Positions 46,480 through 57,889 of a stretch of DNA of 64,000 bases are shown here, in pieces. Each line of letters begins with the position of its first letter. Position 1 is the stretch's first letter. This DNA comes from Lantana camara (taxonomy: Eukaryota > Streptophyta > Magnoliopsida > Lamiales > Verbenaceae). The notes below the pieces were generated by a model. It saw only the letters and a list, made by a program, of their open reading frames with translations. It was not told the origin of the DNA and did no database searches. The position numbers and the translations under genes are program-made. The DNA lies in the NCBI GenBank assembly GCA_037501455.1, contig CM074857.1, positions 97,807,501-97,871,500 on the forward strand, written 5' to 3'.

Positions 46480-47152
46480 GGTTCTAAGTGTTTTTATTAT
46501 ATCGTTCAAACCGACGGGTTTGCGTCGGAAATATTTTTTGTTCTCTTTTTATAATTTTATTCTATCCCATTTGTAGTTCGTCGGTGTTCACTCGAAATTC
46601 CTACGGCTTTGTGACTGCCATGTTTTTATTGGAAATTCCCCTCGGAATTTGAACGTTTTCTTGTAAATATGGTCACTTATATATAAATAATATAAACATA
46701 TGTGATGTATAATACAAATATATTATTAATTACTATAATTTAAATTATAATTAGTATTAAAATTTTATTAAAAGTCTTGTCAACAAAATGTAATTTATTA
46801 ATAAGAATATCAAATTTCATTAGGATTAAAAATAATATCAAATTTTAATCACATTACAATCAATGTAATCAGTCCTAAATTTTAATATTGAATTTTTGTA
46901 TACGTTTGCTATTAATGTCATATATTTTTTCGATGCACACATCACCCTTCCAGCAAAATTTATTTTCAAATCATAAGTTTTTTAGGGTTACGAGGTTACT
47001 CTGTTATCGGAAAATGAAAATTCCAAAAATATAAGATAGAAATGGTTAATATCTTATTTTGTTTTTTTAATTTTGCTCCAAACCCAATTCCCTCGTTATT
47101 TCGTTATTGATGCAGGGAGCTAGGATCAATCGGTATATTATTTCTTAGCATT
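46480..47152. other. AT-rich intergenic DNA, possible CACTA remnant
   Basis: No open frame of interest. At 46510-46640 there are words like CCGACGGGTTTGCGTCGG, 'tcgtcggtg' and 'cctacggc', and near 46655 'ttttcttgta'. Such spaced GACGG/CGTCGG words and a TTCTTGTA end are seen in CACTA transposon termini, but no complete end was found. The rest (46680-47150) is plain AT-rich sequence. Confidence 0.35.
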
Positions 47153-47157
47153 TCACC
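47153..47157. repeat. Target duplication of element D, left
   Basis: TCACC, repeated at 57804-57808 outside the other LTR. Confidence 0.85.
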
Positions 47158-47754
47158 TGACGTGGCATGTATTCGATGTCGATTTGAACCAATCGTCTTG
47201 CCCACGTATGTGATCGAAGGTCAAGCCTCGGCCGGAGCATACCTCTCGACCCTCATGCTCGAACACCCTTTTACCCACATAAATTACCGCGTAGACCATC
47301 GACCCACAGTCGGACCTCCAGGCCGTTGTGATCGACCCAACCCCTCGACCGGCCAACACACTATTCCACTAGTTGGACAAAGTGGCCGACCGCGCATTTA
47401 ATGCACGGTCTTAATGGGGCACCTGTCAGCTCCCCACGCCAACACGTCGAGGCGGCAACTTCTGTCTCCTCTCTGTATAAATACCCCCTCCTCATTTATT
47501 GCACGGTAAGTTTTCTGACCTAACTCTTTTCACCGCTGAATTATTTCGATCATCTCCATCAGACCTGACTTGAGCGTCGGAGCACCAACCCGGGTCTCAC
47601 ACCCCCCCCCCCTTCCCCGAGTTGGTTTCGAAGTTCACGTTTATTTCGACCCGCGCAGGTCTCGAGTAGTCGGACGGCTGTTTCCCCCTCAACAAATAGA
47701 GTGATCGCGTAGGAATCCTCGATCGGACCTCAAGCAGGGTTTTTGGCTCGATCA
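47158..47754 (+). repeat. Element D 5' LTR
   Basis: 597 bp. TATA box CTGTATAAATACCCC at 47476-47483. Contains a C run at about 47602-47611 that is shorter in the 3' LTR. Confidence 0.94.
47476..47483 (+). promoter_or_regulatory. TATA box of element D LTR
   Basis: TATAAATA, conserved in the 3' LTR at 57530-57537. The transcript of the element would begin some 30 bases later. Confidence 0.7.
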
Positions 47755-47756
47755 TT

Positions 47757-47774
47757 TGGCACCGTCTGTGGGAA
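47757..47774 (+). other. Element D primer binding site
   Basis: TGGCACCGTCTGTGGGAA, two bases after the 5' LTR, the same type as in elements B and C. Confidence 0.7.
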
Positions 47775-47796
47775 ACGCAACAACAAGCCATCGAAC

Positions 47797-49620
47797 ATGA
47801 CTACTCGTAATGTCACAAGCAATCGCCTATTCGACGAGAACGGTCGGGAAGTCATCCCTCAAATACCTCTGCAGGTCGTTGTTCCCACCACCATCTAGCC
47901 ACAGCTAGTCTACTAGACGCCCGAGATAGATAAGTACTTGAAAGCTTGTAGAGATGAGGCTATAGCAGCTCCTGCGGAGGGAAGAGAGCCTCGGATGCCA
48001 GAATGCCCGCAAACTCGACCAGTGGAGATTATCCAACCCCAGATGAATCATCCTGGGTATGTACATCCGGTGCAATACCAACCACCTGTCACATATTGGG
48101 CTGGAATTGGGCAGAATGTACAGACTCAACTTCAGCATCAACAACCATTGCCCGCACAAGGGAGTGCTCGAAGGCCAGTTCAAGATCGATTATCATTCCG
48201 CCCGAATAACGAGGTCGATTCTAGGACCCCCACCGACACCAGAATACATCGTAATGACAGTCGTCGTGGGCAAGATATATCCCGACTATCCCATTCTAGA
48301 GGAGAAAACAATGATCGCGTGCGGTGTGGACCTCGAAGGGAAAGAAGCCCTTCCCGGCACGATTCATCCCCTCACGATTCGAATGGAATATTCAGTCGAC
48401 TCGGGCCCCATGGGAGAGTCAATCAGATCCGGAGATCGAATAGAGGGCGTATTGTCAGATCAAATGACCTTCGAAATCAGATACCACCCCGTTAGGTCGA
48501 TCGGGTAGTCGGCACAGGACTGAGAGTCAGGGGTCGCATAGCCATTCCCCCAGCCGATCTCGTTCGACTAGGCGAGAGCGGTCTAGATCACCCCGGCGTA
48601 AACCGTCGATCCCCCGACCAGTCCGACCATGGAGATATCGTAGCGAAAGAGAAGCTCAGTCTCCGTTTTGTGACTCCATCATTGAATCCACCGCTGACGA
48701 AAAGATCCCCACTGGGTTACCCACCTATAACGGGTCGACTGACCCTGAAAAGCACGTGTCACGCCTCGAGATGCAACTCAGCATGTTCGGTTACTCACCT
48801 GACATTTGGGCTAAACTCTTTGTCACAACTCTTGATGGCCCGGCTCTGGAATGGTTCTCGAGACTCCCTCCTCGATCCATACCTTCCTATAAGGTCTTCG
48901 TGGACCGATTCAAAGCTCAGTTCTTGCCATGAAAGGAAACAAGCTACCTCCGAGCTACCTTTATACTATTAAACAAGCTCCTAACGAGTCACTTCGAGAT
49001 TTCTTCACTCGCTTTTCACAAGCAGTGGTCAAAACCGAAGAGCCAAGCATCGATCTTTTGAGACCCATTGTTCACAAGGCTCTGGTCAACATCGAAGCTG
49101 CTCGATATATCTTCTTGCAAAAACCAAAGAATTTGGCGGATATCCAAGCAGCCGCTTGCGATTGGATGCAACTTGAAGAATTGGAGAGTTCTCAGAGGAG
49201 TCCGATTCCCAATCGGAAAACAGATGTTAACCGACCCATCAAGCAAGACTCCGTCCCAAAGCCGAGACACCGGCAGGGTCCACTTCTCGGAAGCACTACA
49301 CACAGTTGACACGCCCGCTCGATGAAATCTATAATGTCATCGACCCAGCTCTTCTAAAAAAACCTAAACCGATGCGAGAAACTCCCAAGACTCGAGAGAG
49401 CAACAAGTTCTGCAACTTTCACCAACAGAAGGGGCATAACAATTCCGAATACAATGCATTGCGCGAGGAGATCGAACGTCTGATCAAGGGAGGCCATCTC
49501 CAAGAGTTTGTGAGGAAGATGGATGACAATGCTTGGAATCGAGACCTTCTCGATAGATCACCCAAGCAAAGACAAGACAAGCCTCCGACAGAGCGCGACC
49601 CCCATAATCGACCATGTCTC
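47797..49620 (+). pseudogene. Element D gag, broken
   Basis: Opens MTTRNVTSNRLFDENG at 47797, with TAG stops at 47896 and 47914 in the same frame, then open to 48495. The capsid-like core continues in other frames: from 48666 (STDPEKHVSRLEMQLSMFGY, WFSRLPPRSIPSYKVF) to about 48920, then from 48929 (NESLRDFFTRFSQAVVKTEE). The zinc knuckle region at 49306 onward reads CNFHQQKGHNNSEYNA, where the last cysteine is replaced by tyrosine. At least three frame changes and two stops disable it. Confidence 0.85.
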
Positions 49621-52600
49621 GGTCGGATTGACATGATTTCGGGAGGACCCTCTGGAGGAGATTCAAGGTCCGCTCGAAAAAAGACGCGACGAGTAGCTGC
49701 TCAGGGCTTCTATGGACCTCGAGAAGTTATGCATGTTCGACCGGAAGACGCTTGGATCAATGAAGAGATAGTATTTAACGAGAATGATGTAACTGATATA
49801 CCGGGACGCTTGAGCGAGACACCTAGTTGTCCTATGGTCGTCACGCTCGACGTCGCCAAATTTTCTGTATCCCGCACTTTGATAGATAATGGAAGTTCAA
49901 GCAATATTATCCTTTACTCGACTTTTGTTCGTATGAATTTACATGATAAATTACTCCTAGATCCCATTCGAACCCCTCTTACAGGATTCGGAGGCGCAGA
50001 GGTTTACACCAAGGGTTGGGTACGATTGATCACATCCATGGGCACGTTGTCCCGACGAGCTACACGAGAGATCGAATATCTTGTCGTCGAGAAGCCCTCT
50101 GCATACAACATCATTTTTGGCCGACCAGGTCTTATCGATTTCCGAGCGGCCATATCCACTTATCACCAAATGGTCAAATTACCCACCCCAGCCGGGGTCG
50201 GCGAATTAAGGTGTGATATACCGACAGCTTGGAGTTGTTACTCCATCTCACTGGACAAGCCCAAGATTTCCCCAGAGAAGCATGTACCTCTGATCATCGA
50301 TGATCCCATCGCCGAGGATGAATTTGTAGATCACGAGGCAGTCGACCCAAAAAACTCAAAGAAGATGAGCTCTTCTCATGCTGCGAAAAGAAAGAAGCAG
50401 GAGGACAAAAAACTTGAGCCCACGGAGGAGCTTGAAGAAATTCAACTAATTCCAGGGTAGACGGAAAAAATCACACGTATCGGAGCTGGTCGAAAGGGAA
50501 AAGAGCAGTGCATGCTCGTACAATTTCTCCGAGACATCCTCGATGGTTTTGCTTGGAGCGCTTCCGACCTTGTAGGAGTTGACAGGAAGGTGATCGAACA
50601 CCACCTGAATGTCGACCCATCCTACAGACCGGTCAAGCAAAAGTTACGCTCTCAAAGCGACTCTCGCAATGCCATCATCGAGGCCGAAGTTAACAAACTC
50701 CTCGATGCCAGATATATCATGCCGATCCAATACGTCGAGTGGTTGTGCAATGTTGTCCTTGTACCCAAACCGGGAGGGAAATGGCGGATGTCCAATGACT
50801 TCACCGACTTGAATAAGGTGTGTCCGATGGATCCCTATCCGCTGCCACGGATCGATCAACTGGTCGACTCTACTGCTGGATGTGAACGGTTGAGCATGAT
50901 GGACGCCTTCCAAGGATATTACCAAATTTTCATGGCCATTGAGGATCAACCCAAAACTGCTTTCATAGTTTTCAATGGCATTTACTGTTTCAAGGTTATG
51001 CTATTCGGACTCTAGAATGCAGGTGCAACATACCAAAGGATGATGAACAAGGTTTTTGAGTCTGAGATCGGAGATACCATCGAAGTATATGTCGATGACA
51101 TGCTGATCAAAAGCGAGAAGGCCATCGACCACCTCGACCACTTGAAGAGAACCTTCGACCTCCTCCGAAAATACAATTTAAAGCTCAACCCAGCCAAGTG
51201 TACTTTCGGGGTCGACGGTGGTAAATTTCTCGGATACATGGTTAGCCAGAGGGGAATCGAGGCCAACCCAGCCAAGATAAAAGCTATTCAACTTCTGCCG
51301 ATCCCCAACTCGATCCGCGACGTACAAAGGCTAGTGGGTCGCATAATATCACTCAATCGATTCATAGCCCGATCCTCAGAAAAGAACTTGCCATTTTTTA
51401 AGATCTTACGAAATATCAAGGATTTTGAATGGACCCAGCATGCGACCAAGCTCTCGAGGATCTAAAGAAATACTTGACCTCCCCTCCTCTGCTTGCTAAA
51501 CCAATCGGTGGGGAGACCCTGTATTTATATCTAGCCGTATCGGAGGAGACGATTAGCTCGGTACTGGTTACCGTTCAAGATCAGAGACATCTCCCTGTGT
51601 ACTACGTGAGTAAAATTCTCCATGGACCAGAAGTTCGCTACCTCGAGATAGAAAAGTTTGCTCTCGCAGTAGTCCATACTTCCCACAAGCTTCGACTATA
51701 CTTCCAAGCGCACCCTATCCTTTTCCTCACCGATCAACCGCTGAAAACCGTAATGGACAAACCAGAAGTTTCGGGTCGACTCACAAAGTGGGCGATCGAA
51801 CTCGGACAGTTCGAAGTAACATATCGACCCCGGGTGGCGTATCAAGCACAAATCTTAGCCGATTTCTTGGTCGAGAAAGACCCTCACTCAGCAACAAAGG
51901 TGGATCAAACCATTTGGACCCTATCGGTCGATGGCTCCTCGACCGCTTCCGTAGGAGGGGTCGGGGTATCCCTCACCGATTCGAATGGGCAACAGATCGA
52001 ATACGCCAGCGCTCTCGAATATCCTACAACAAACAATGAGGCTGAGTACGAAGCTCTCTTATCAGGATTGAAAATTGCGAAAATGCAGAACATCAAAAAA
52101 CTTCGAGTCTTGACCGATTCACAGCTGGTCGCCGGTCAAGTCACTGGTGAATATGAGGCTCGAGAAGAATCCATGATCAAATATCTCGCCTTGGTCAAGA
52201 AGGCCATCTCCGAATTCGAAGAATGCGGAATTTCACAAGTTCCTCGAGAAGAGAATGTTCGAGCAGACGCGCTTTTTAAATTTGCAAGCGGATCGCTAGG
52301 CACACAGGATCGGACCATAACCTTCATGGCGTCATCTACTCGATCAATTGACCCTACTCCTCCAGTGATCCACTCCATCGACTCGGCTGAGCCTTGTTGG
52401 TTCGATGAGATAGTCCTATACTTACAAGATGGCACTTTACCCGAGGAATCGGTCGGAGCAAGGAGACTGAGACTCAAGCAGAGCGCATTAAGCTATGCGC
52501 TAGATGAAGAGGGTCACCTGTATAAGCGTTCAATCATCGTTCCGACAAAACGGTGCCTTCGACTATCAGATGGTCGATAGGTCTTAGCCGAGGTCCATGA

Positions 52601-53633
52601 AGGATCATGTGGGAACCATGCCGGGGGACGATCATTAGCCCTGAAGGTGTCTCGATCTGGATTCTTCTGGCCTACCCTACGTAAGGATGCGCTCGAATTC
52701 GTGAGAAAGTGCGATCGTTGTCAGAGACACGCAAATTTGACCCATCAGCACCCCGCTGACATGATTCCAATCGAGTCATGTTGGCCTTTTGAGCAATGGG
52801 GAATCGACATAATTGGCCCCTTTCCGATAGCAACTCGACAAAGGCAGTTCATCATTGTGGCGATCGATTATTTCTCTAAATGGGTCGAAGCCTTGGCAGT
52901 TGCAAAAATCACCTTTCATGCGCTACGAGACTTCCTTTGGAAACACATCATCACTCGATTCGGTGTACCTCGAGTCATAGTATGCGATAATGGACCCTAG
53001 TTTCGCAGTTCAAGTTTCAGGGCCTACTGTTCGGACTTCAAGATTGGCCTAAGGTTCACGTCGGTCGGACATCCTCAGGCTAATGGGCAGGTCGAGGTAA
53101 CCAATCGAACAATCGTACAGAATTTGTGTACGCGACTCGAAGCTAAGAAGAGCCACTGGGTCGATGAACTTGAAGGTGTCCTATGGGCATATCGAACTAC
53201 CCCTCGAATCCCAACTGGTCAAACACCCTTCGCCATGGTATACGACTCGGAAGCCATGATTCCGGCCAAAATTATACATCAATCCCCTCGAGTGGCTCAC
53301 TTTCACCGCAACCGGAACGATGAGCTGAGAGCCTTTGATCTCGACACAATCAGCGAAACCAGAGAAAAAGGAAACATGAAGATGCAACAATATCGAACCA
53401 CAACCGCTCGAGCATACAACAAAAACTTGCGACCACTCCATTTTCAAGTTGGAGATCTTGTCCTTAAAAAGGTTGAAGTCACTAAACACATGGGCAAGCT
53501 CGACGCTAATTGGGAAAGACCCTTCCGTGTTGTCGAGATAGGCAAGAATCGAGCATATCATCTCGAAGATCTCGATGGACAGTCGTTGCCTCGATCGTGG
53601 AATGCTCACAACTTGAAGAAGTATTACTTGTAA
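49621..53633 (+). pseudogene. Element D pol, disabled by four TAG stops and a frameshift
   Basis: Protease around 49879 reads LIDNGSS, with the active-site serine or threonine replaced by asparagine. It is followed by YNIIFGRPGLIDF. RT (from 50512) has intact fingers and catalytic YVDD near 51090. The frame shifts near 51430. The tether/RNase H block (YYVSKILHGPEVRYLE) is followed by the second RNase H (VDGSSTASVGGVG, NNEAEYEAL, TDSQL, RADALFK) and integrase (CDRCQRH, WGIDIIGP, VCDNGP, ANGQVEVTNR). It ends WNAHNLKKYYL at 53633. In-frame stops are TAG at 50458, 51013, 52578 and 52998. No chromodomain. Confidence 0.92.
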
Positions 53634-54115
53634 ACACATTATGCAAATTTTCTGGTCGATTAATTAATAAAGTTTTCTCTTGTCTTTCGACACTCATATA
53701 CTTGTGATTATACGACGCCCGTACTAATGTCTTATATATCTCAAAAGATTAGAGCAGTCTTGCCTCAACGTCCTCTCGATCATAGCTATCGATTAACATG
53801 AAAAGTTAAACATCAAAGAAACTCGAGAGAATACTTGAAGACATTCATTAAAACCCAGAAGAGAACTTACATAATATATTTAAAATAAAGTGCATCGATC
53901 ATAACTTTTCGATCACACTCTTACAAATTTGGATTTTACAAACGGGAGCAACAAACGCTCGGATTCCTACCTATTTACAGATGAATCTCGAGCCAGCAAC
54001 TACAAAAGTCCGACCCCAACAATCGAAACTTTGAAAAATTGAATTCCACTCAACAAAAGACTTCCGAGTACAGAGATAGGGCTAGTCCATTCTCTCCGAC
54101 TCACTCCTCGGTTGC
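53634..54115 (+). other. Element D noncoding stretch between pol and antisense gene
   Basis: About 480 bp without a supported frame. An AATAAA at about 53666 lies about 35 bp after the pol stop and could serve as a poly(A) signal for sense transcripts. No tandem repeat was seen. Confidence 0.45.
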
Positions 54116-56765
54116 CTAGGATCCGGTTCCCTCCTCGATCGGAACGATGGCCCCATCCCCAAAATATTCTAGGCACATGTCCTTCGGGTCGAACGAAGCA
54201 TCGAGATCGAGCTCTTGGGTGACTATGTCGTCTGGCTCACCCGCCGCCCTAGATCGGGCCAACTTCACGGCGAAGCCAAACTCATCTTCATCCTAGTTTG
54301 GCTCGGGAGTAGGAGGTCGAGTAACCTGGTCGACGGGCCGGGGATCATCTTGAAACAGGCCGACCTTTTCTTGATCATAATCCATCGGGAGGTATTTGGC
54401 CGCCTGCACTTGAGCTAGGCACAAATTGAAGCCCTCCTCGACGTCTTTGAAGCTCGCAATCGACACTGCTTGCTCGTACGCCTTGGACTTCATGAACCTG
54501 TAAACGCCTCGACGCTCGAGGTCGTTCATGGATTCGGCCAGACCCCTCTTGCATCGATCCAGGGCCAGCTTTGCACCTTTCCTTTCCACCTCCGCTAAGC
54601 CACGGGCCCTCGCATCGGCTTCTTCTTGGATCGACCTTGCCACCCGTCCCTCGGCCGCCTTCAATTTCTTCTCGACCTCTGAGAGATGTTCGATAGCTTC
54701 CAGGAGGTCGTGATCGAGCTTCTCCTTGTCTTTGTTCTTCTTCTCTAGCTCGATCCTCATCCTCTCGACCTGTTGCTCAGCTCTCGTCCTCAGCTGCCGG
54801 TGAACCCATCCCCTCCGAGCCACCTGGAAGAAGTCCTGACCCATCTGCAAGGAATCATCGACCTTCAGCAACTTCGATCCAATACTTGGGAAAAACACAA
54901 TTTTACAAGCATACTTACAACAAAATACTTCTGGACCCACGACGCTTCGATCTCGTCATCGGATAGCACCATCCTTTCCTTGTGGTCGACCGTGGTCTGG
55001 ATCGAATTGTACAATGCCCCGAGCGCATTGTATTCCTTGGGCGCAGTACCGACCCGTCTGGGCTCGCCTTTCTCGTTGACGCTCGAAAGGCCACAAGGAA
55101 AGTGGGGTTCCTCGAGGATCGGATAGTCAAAGAACATCTTTTTCTCCTTGTCGCTGGGCTTCCACGGCACAGCGGTCCCCGATGAAGATCCGGTCGGAGG
55201 CCTTCGCACCCCCGATAAGATACTGGCGACGTTTCGGGGAACGATGGCCCCCCGACCCTGGTTGGGAGGAGTCGAGAAATCTCCGACCTGGACCTCGATG
55301 ATCGGACCAAGCGTTGGTGGCATTGGGAGCATGGGGGTCTTCTCTCGACCCTTATTCTTGTCGGCTCCGACCCCTGACTTCGGTTGGCCTTTGGTTTTTT
55401 GCTTTTTGGACTGGGGGGCTTTCACGTTTTCGACCCCCGAGGGGGCTCTTCCCCTCTTCTCAGGGGCATCGCTCATTCTCATTGAGAGAACCCCGGGTAG
55501 AGCATCGACCGTTGCGTCGGTCGCTGCCGCTATTTTTGCCTGGGTCGGCGGAGGCATTTTCTTCTTCTCGGCCGCCTTCTTGAGCTCAGCCATCTCCTTC
55601 CTCCTCGCGTTCAAAGCGGCCGACATGATGTACTGGTCTGCAATAAGGACTACACTCGATCACAGAGTTGCAAAAAAAAAAAAAAAAAAAACAAAACAAC
55701 AGAAGCAGGTAGGTGTGATGCTTCGAGAGATTCGATCGAGGTACCAGGGTCGAAATATTTCTTGACTCCTGGGGCGAGCCCTAGCTCGATCAGTGACTGT
55801 GGAGTGATCATATCTTCCGACTCCACACTTCCTAACATCCTTAGGGCTGCCATCAAAGTGTTCGGCCAGCCCGGTTGCCCTCTTGGAAGGTCCGCTCGAG
55901 GAACCCAGCTCCATCCCGGATATTTCAGACCGGGCCAACCCTTCTCGCACTCGATGAAAACAAACCTTTGTTTCCATCCCTTACCATTCGACGAAGTTGG
56001 CGACCTAACAACCCGATAATTACTCTTCGACTGAAGCTGAATGTACCCCGGGCCTGACTTCGAGGTCTCGGTCATCAACCCAGCCTGGAAGATCTCGGAA
56101 ATGCAGTATATGTTGGTCTTCATTCCCAAGCACTTCAACAAGGCCCTCAGCCCATTTACCATTGCGTAGGAGTTGGGCATCAACTGTAGAGGGCTAATCC
56201 TAAGAGTGTTGAGAAAATCGACCATCTCCTCGGAAATTGGCACCCTAAACCCATTTTTAACTGCCAAGTAATTGATCGCGATGCAGTTTGTCGGTGGATC
56301 GGTCATCCTGTCTCCGACCCTGGGCCTTATTACTCGATAACCCCCATACTCCAGAGCACCCCCAAACAACCAGTTTTGGATCTCCCCGAACTTGTCCTCC
56401 GATATCGAACAAGTGATGGCTCGAGGATCGTTCACCAGCCGACCCTCTGGCTCGAGGTTCTCCACCTCTTCCTCTTCCTCTTCCTCTTCCTCTTTCTCCT
56501 CTTCCTCCAGTCGACCGGAAGTCGACGTCACCTCCCCCGATACCCGAGGCACAACTACCTCCATTGATTCCTCTTCAGGCAGAGGTTCCGAGACCTCCAC
56601 AACCTTGACAATCTCATCCCTTCCTTGGGGATTCGTCGACCTTGTCTCTACAGTCGCCCCCGAATCCGATGTCGAACTCGATCCAGATGAATCCGAACTC
56701 GACCCCACACTTGTGGTCGCCACTTCCATTCCCTTAGGGCAAGCCTCCGCTCGATTTGTTGACAT
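54116..56765 (-). pseudogene. Element D antisense gene, three exons
   Basis: Exon 1 (56765-55745) starts MSTNRAEACPKGMEVATTS, is serine-rich, then has a run of about 15 acidic residues, then a globular domain (GFRVPISEEMVDFLNTL, LQLMPNSYAMVNGLRALL, WKQRFVFIE) that lines up with exon 1 of element B. Intron 1 is 55744-55638 (GT-AG, phase 1), with a very long T run as polypyrimidine tract. Exon 2 (55637-54919) is lysine/proline-rich at first and ends QKYFV. Intron 2 is 54918-54845, with the donor GTAAGTATG and phase 0. Exon 3 (54844-54116) starts MGQDFFQVARRG and forms a coiled coil (ELEKKNKDKEKLDHDLLE), then FMKSKAYEQAV and an acidic tail. Only one in-frame stop is seen (TAG at 54293). Product unknown. 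Confidence 0.8.
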
Positions 56766-57081
56766 CCTACAACGATAGAATCATGTTTTATTGTTTGGGT
56801 CGGATACAAACAAATCGAGAGAGAGGGAGCCTTCGAAGAGGGAAGTGGTACACCTCTCCCTCGAAGCGATCGAGAATAAAATAAAAAAGCACAGAGAAAG
56901 GAGGCCGAGCTAAAGATCGGAAGTATTACCTTTTGTTGTCTGAAAGTCCGAAGGTTGTCCTCTTCTAAAACGAGCGACCTAGAAATCCGACACTCAAAGA
57001 ATGCTTAAATCGATCGAAAATAGCTCGGAGCTCTCTTCAATTCTCTCTCGCAAAAGTAACAAAAGAATTTACAGAGGGAAC

Positions 57082-57089
57082 TATTTATA
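57082..57089 (-). promoter_or_regulatory. TATA box for element D antisense gene
   Basis: The minus strand reads CCCCTATAAATAGTTCC, about 320 bp before the start codon at 56765. The leader 56766-57080 has no other supported frame. Confidence 0.65.
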
Positions 57090-57199
57090 GGGGTGAAAGT
57101 GGGCGGGAATCGAGAAGATGAAACGACTCAATGATTACAGCGGGTCCCACTCTTGGGGTCTGAAACATCACTGCCACGTCAGCCCTAGCAGATGATGTT

Positions 57200-57211
57200 C
57201 CGGGGGGCTTA
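57200..57211 (+). other. Element D polypurine tract
   Basis: CCGGGGGGCTTA just before the 3' LTR. Less purely purine than in B and C, but in the right place with a G6 run. Confidence 0.6.
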
Positions 57212-57803
57212 TGACGTGGCATGTACCCGCTGTCGATTTGGACCAATCATCTTGCCCACGTATGTGATCGAAGGTCAAGCCTCGGTCAGAGCATACCTCT
57301 CGACCCTCATGCTCGAACACCCTTTTACCCACATAAATTACCGCGTAGACCATCGACCCATAATCGGACCTCCAGGCCGTTGTGATCGACCCAACCCCTC
57401 GACCGGCCAGCACACTATTCCACTAGCTGGACAAAGTGGCCGACCGCGCATTTAATGCACGGTCTTAATGGGGCACCTGTCAGCTCCCCACGCCAACACG
57501 TCGAGGCGGCAACTTCTATCTCCTCTCTGTATAAATACCCCCTCCTCATTTATTGTACGGTAAGTTTTCTGACCTAACTCTTTTCACCGCTCAATTATTT
57601 CGATCATCTCCATCGGACCTGACTTGAGCGTCGGAGCACCAACCCGGGTCTCACATCCCCCTTCCCCGAGTTGGTTTCGAAGTTCACGTTTATTTCGACC
57701 CGAGCAGGTCTCGAGTAGTCGGACGGTTGTTTCCCCCTCAACAAATAGAGTGATCGCGTCGGAATCCTCGATCGGACCTCAAGCAGGGTTTTTGGCTCGA
57801 TCA
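57212..57803 (+). repeat. Element D 3' LTR
   Basis: 592 bp, about 19 substitutions from 47158-47754 by eye and a C run five bases shorter. Confidence 0.94.
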
Positions 57804-57808
57804 TCACC
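57804..57808. repeat. Target duplication of element D, right
   Basis: TCACC, identical to 47153-47157. Confidence 0.85.
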
Positions 57809-57889
57809 CATGAAAAAAGAGAAAAAAGGACGGCCGTAAAGTGTAAAACGTAAAAGTGAAACGGAATTGAACTCAATTTGCAGTATAAC

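Larger units (their letters stand above)
47158..57803 (+). mobile_element. Element D: Tat-lineage Ty3/gypsy retrotransposon
   Basis: 10646 bp, LTRs of 597 and 592 bp (TGACGTGGCATG...GGCTCGATCA), target duplication TCACC, primer site TGGCACCGTCTGTGGGAA at 47757 and polypurine tract CCGGGGGGCTTA at 57200. Gag-pol lies on the plus strand and a three-exon gene on the minus strand before the 3' LTR. The LTRs differ at about 19 positions plus a 5-base poly-C length change. Older than element B by this measure. Not closely similar to B or C at DNA level. Confidence 0.94.

Noticed and set aside
47602..47611. C run in the element D LTR as a possible assembly fault
   Set aside because: A length difference of five in a homopolymer between LTRs is ordinary. 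It may be sequencing or slippage and cannot be decided here.
55148..55765. Plus-strand frame of 205 codons in element D
   Set aside because: Complement of antisense exon 2. It starts with an unrelated reading and runs into the A run.
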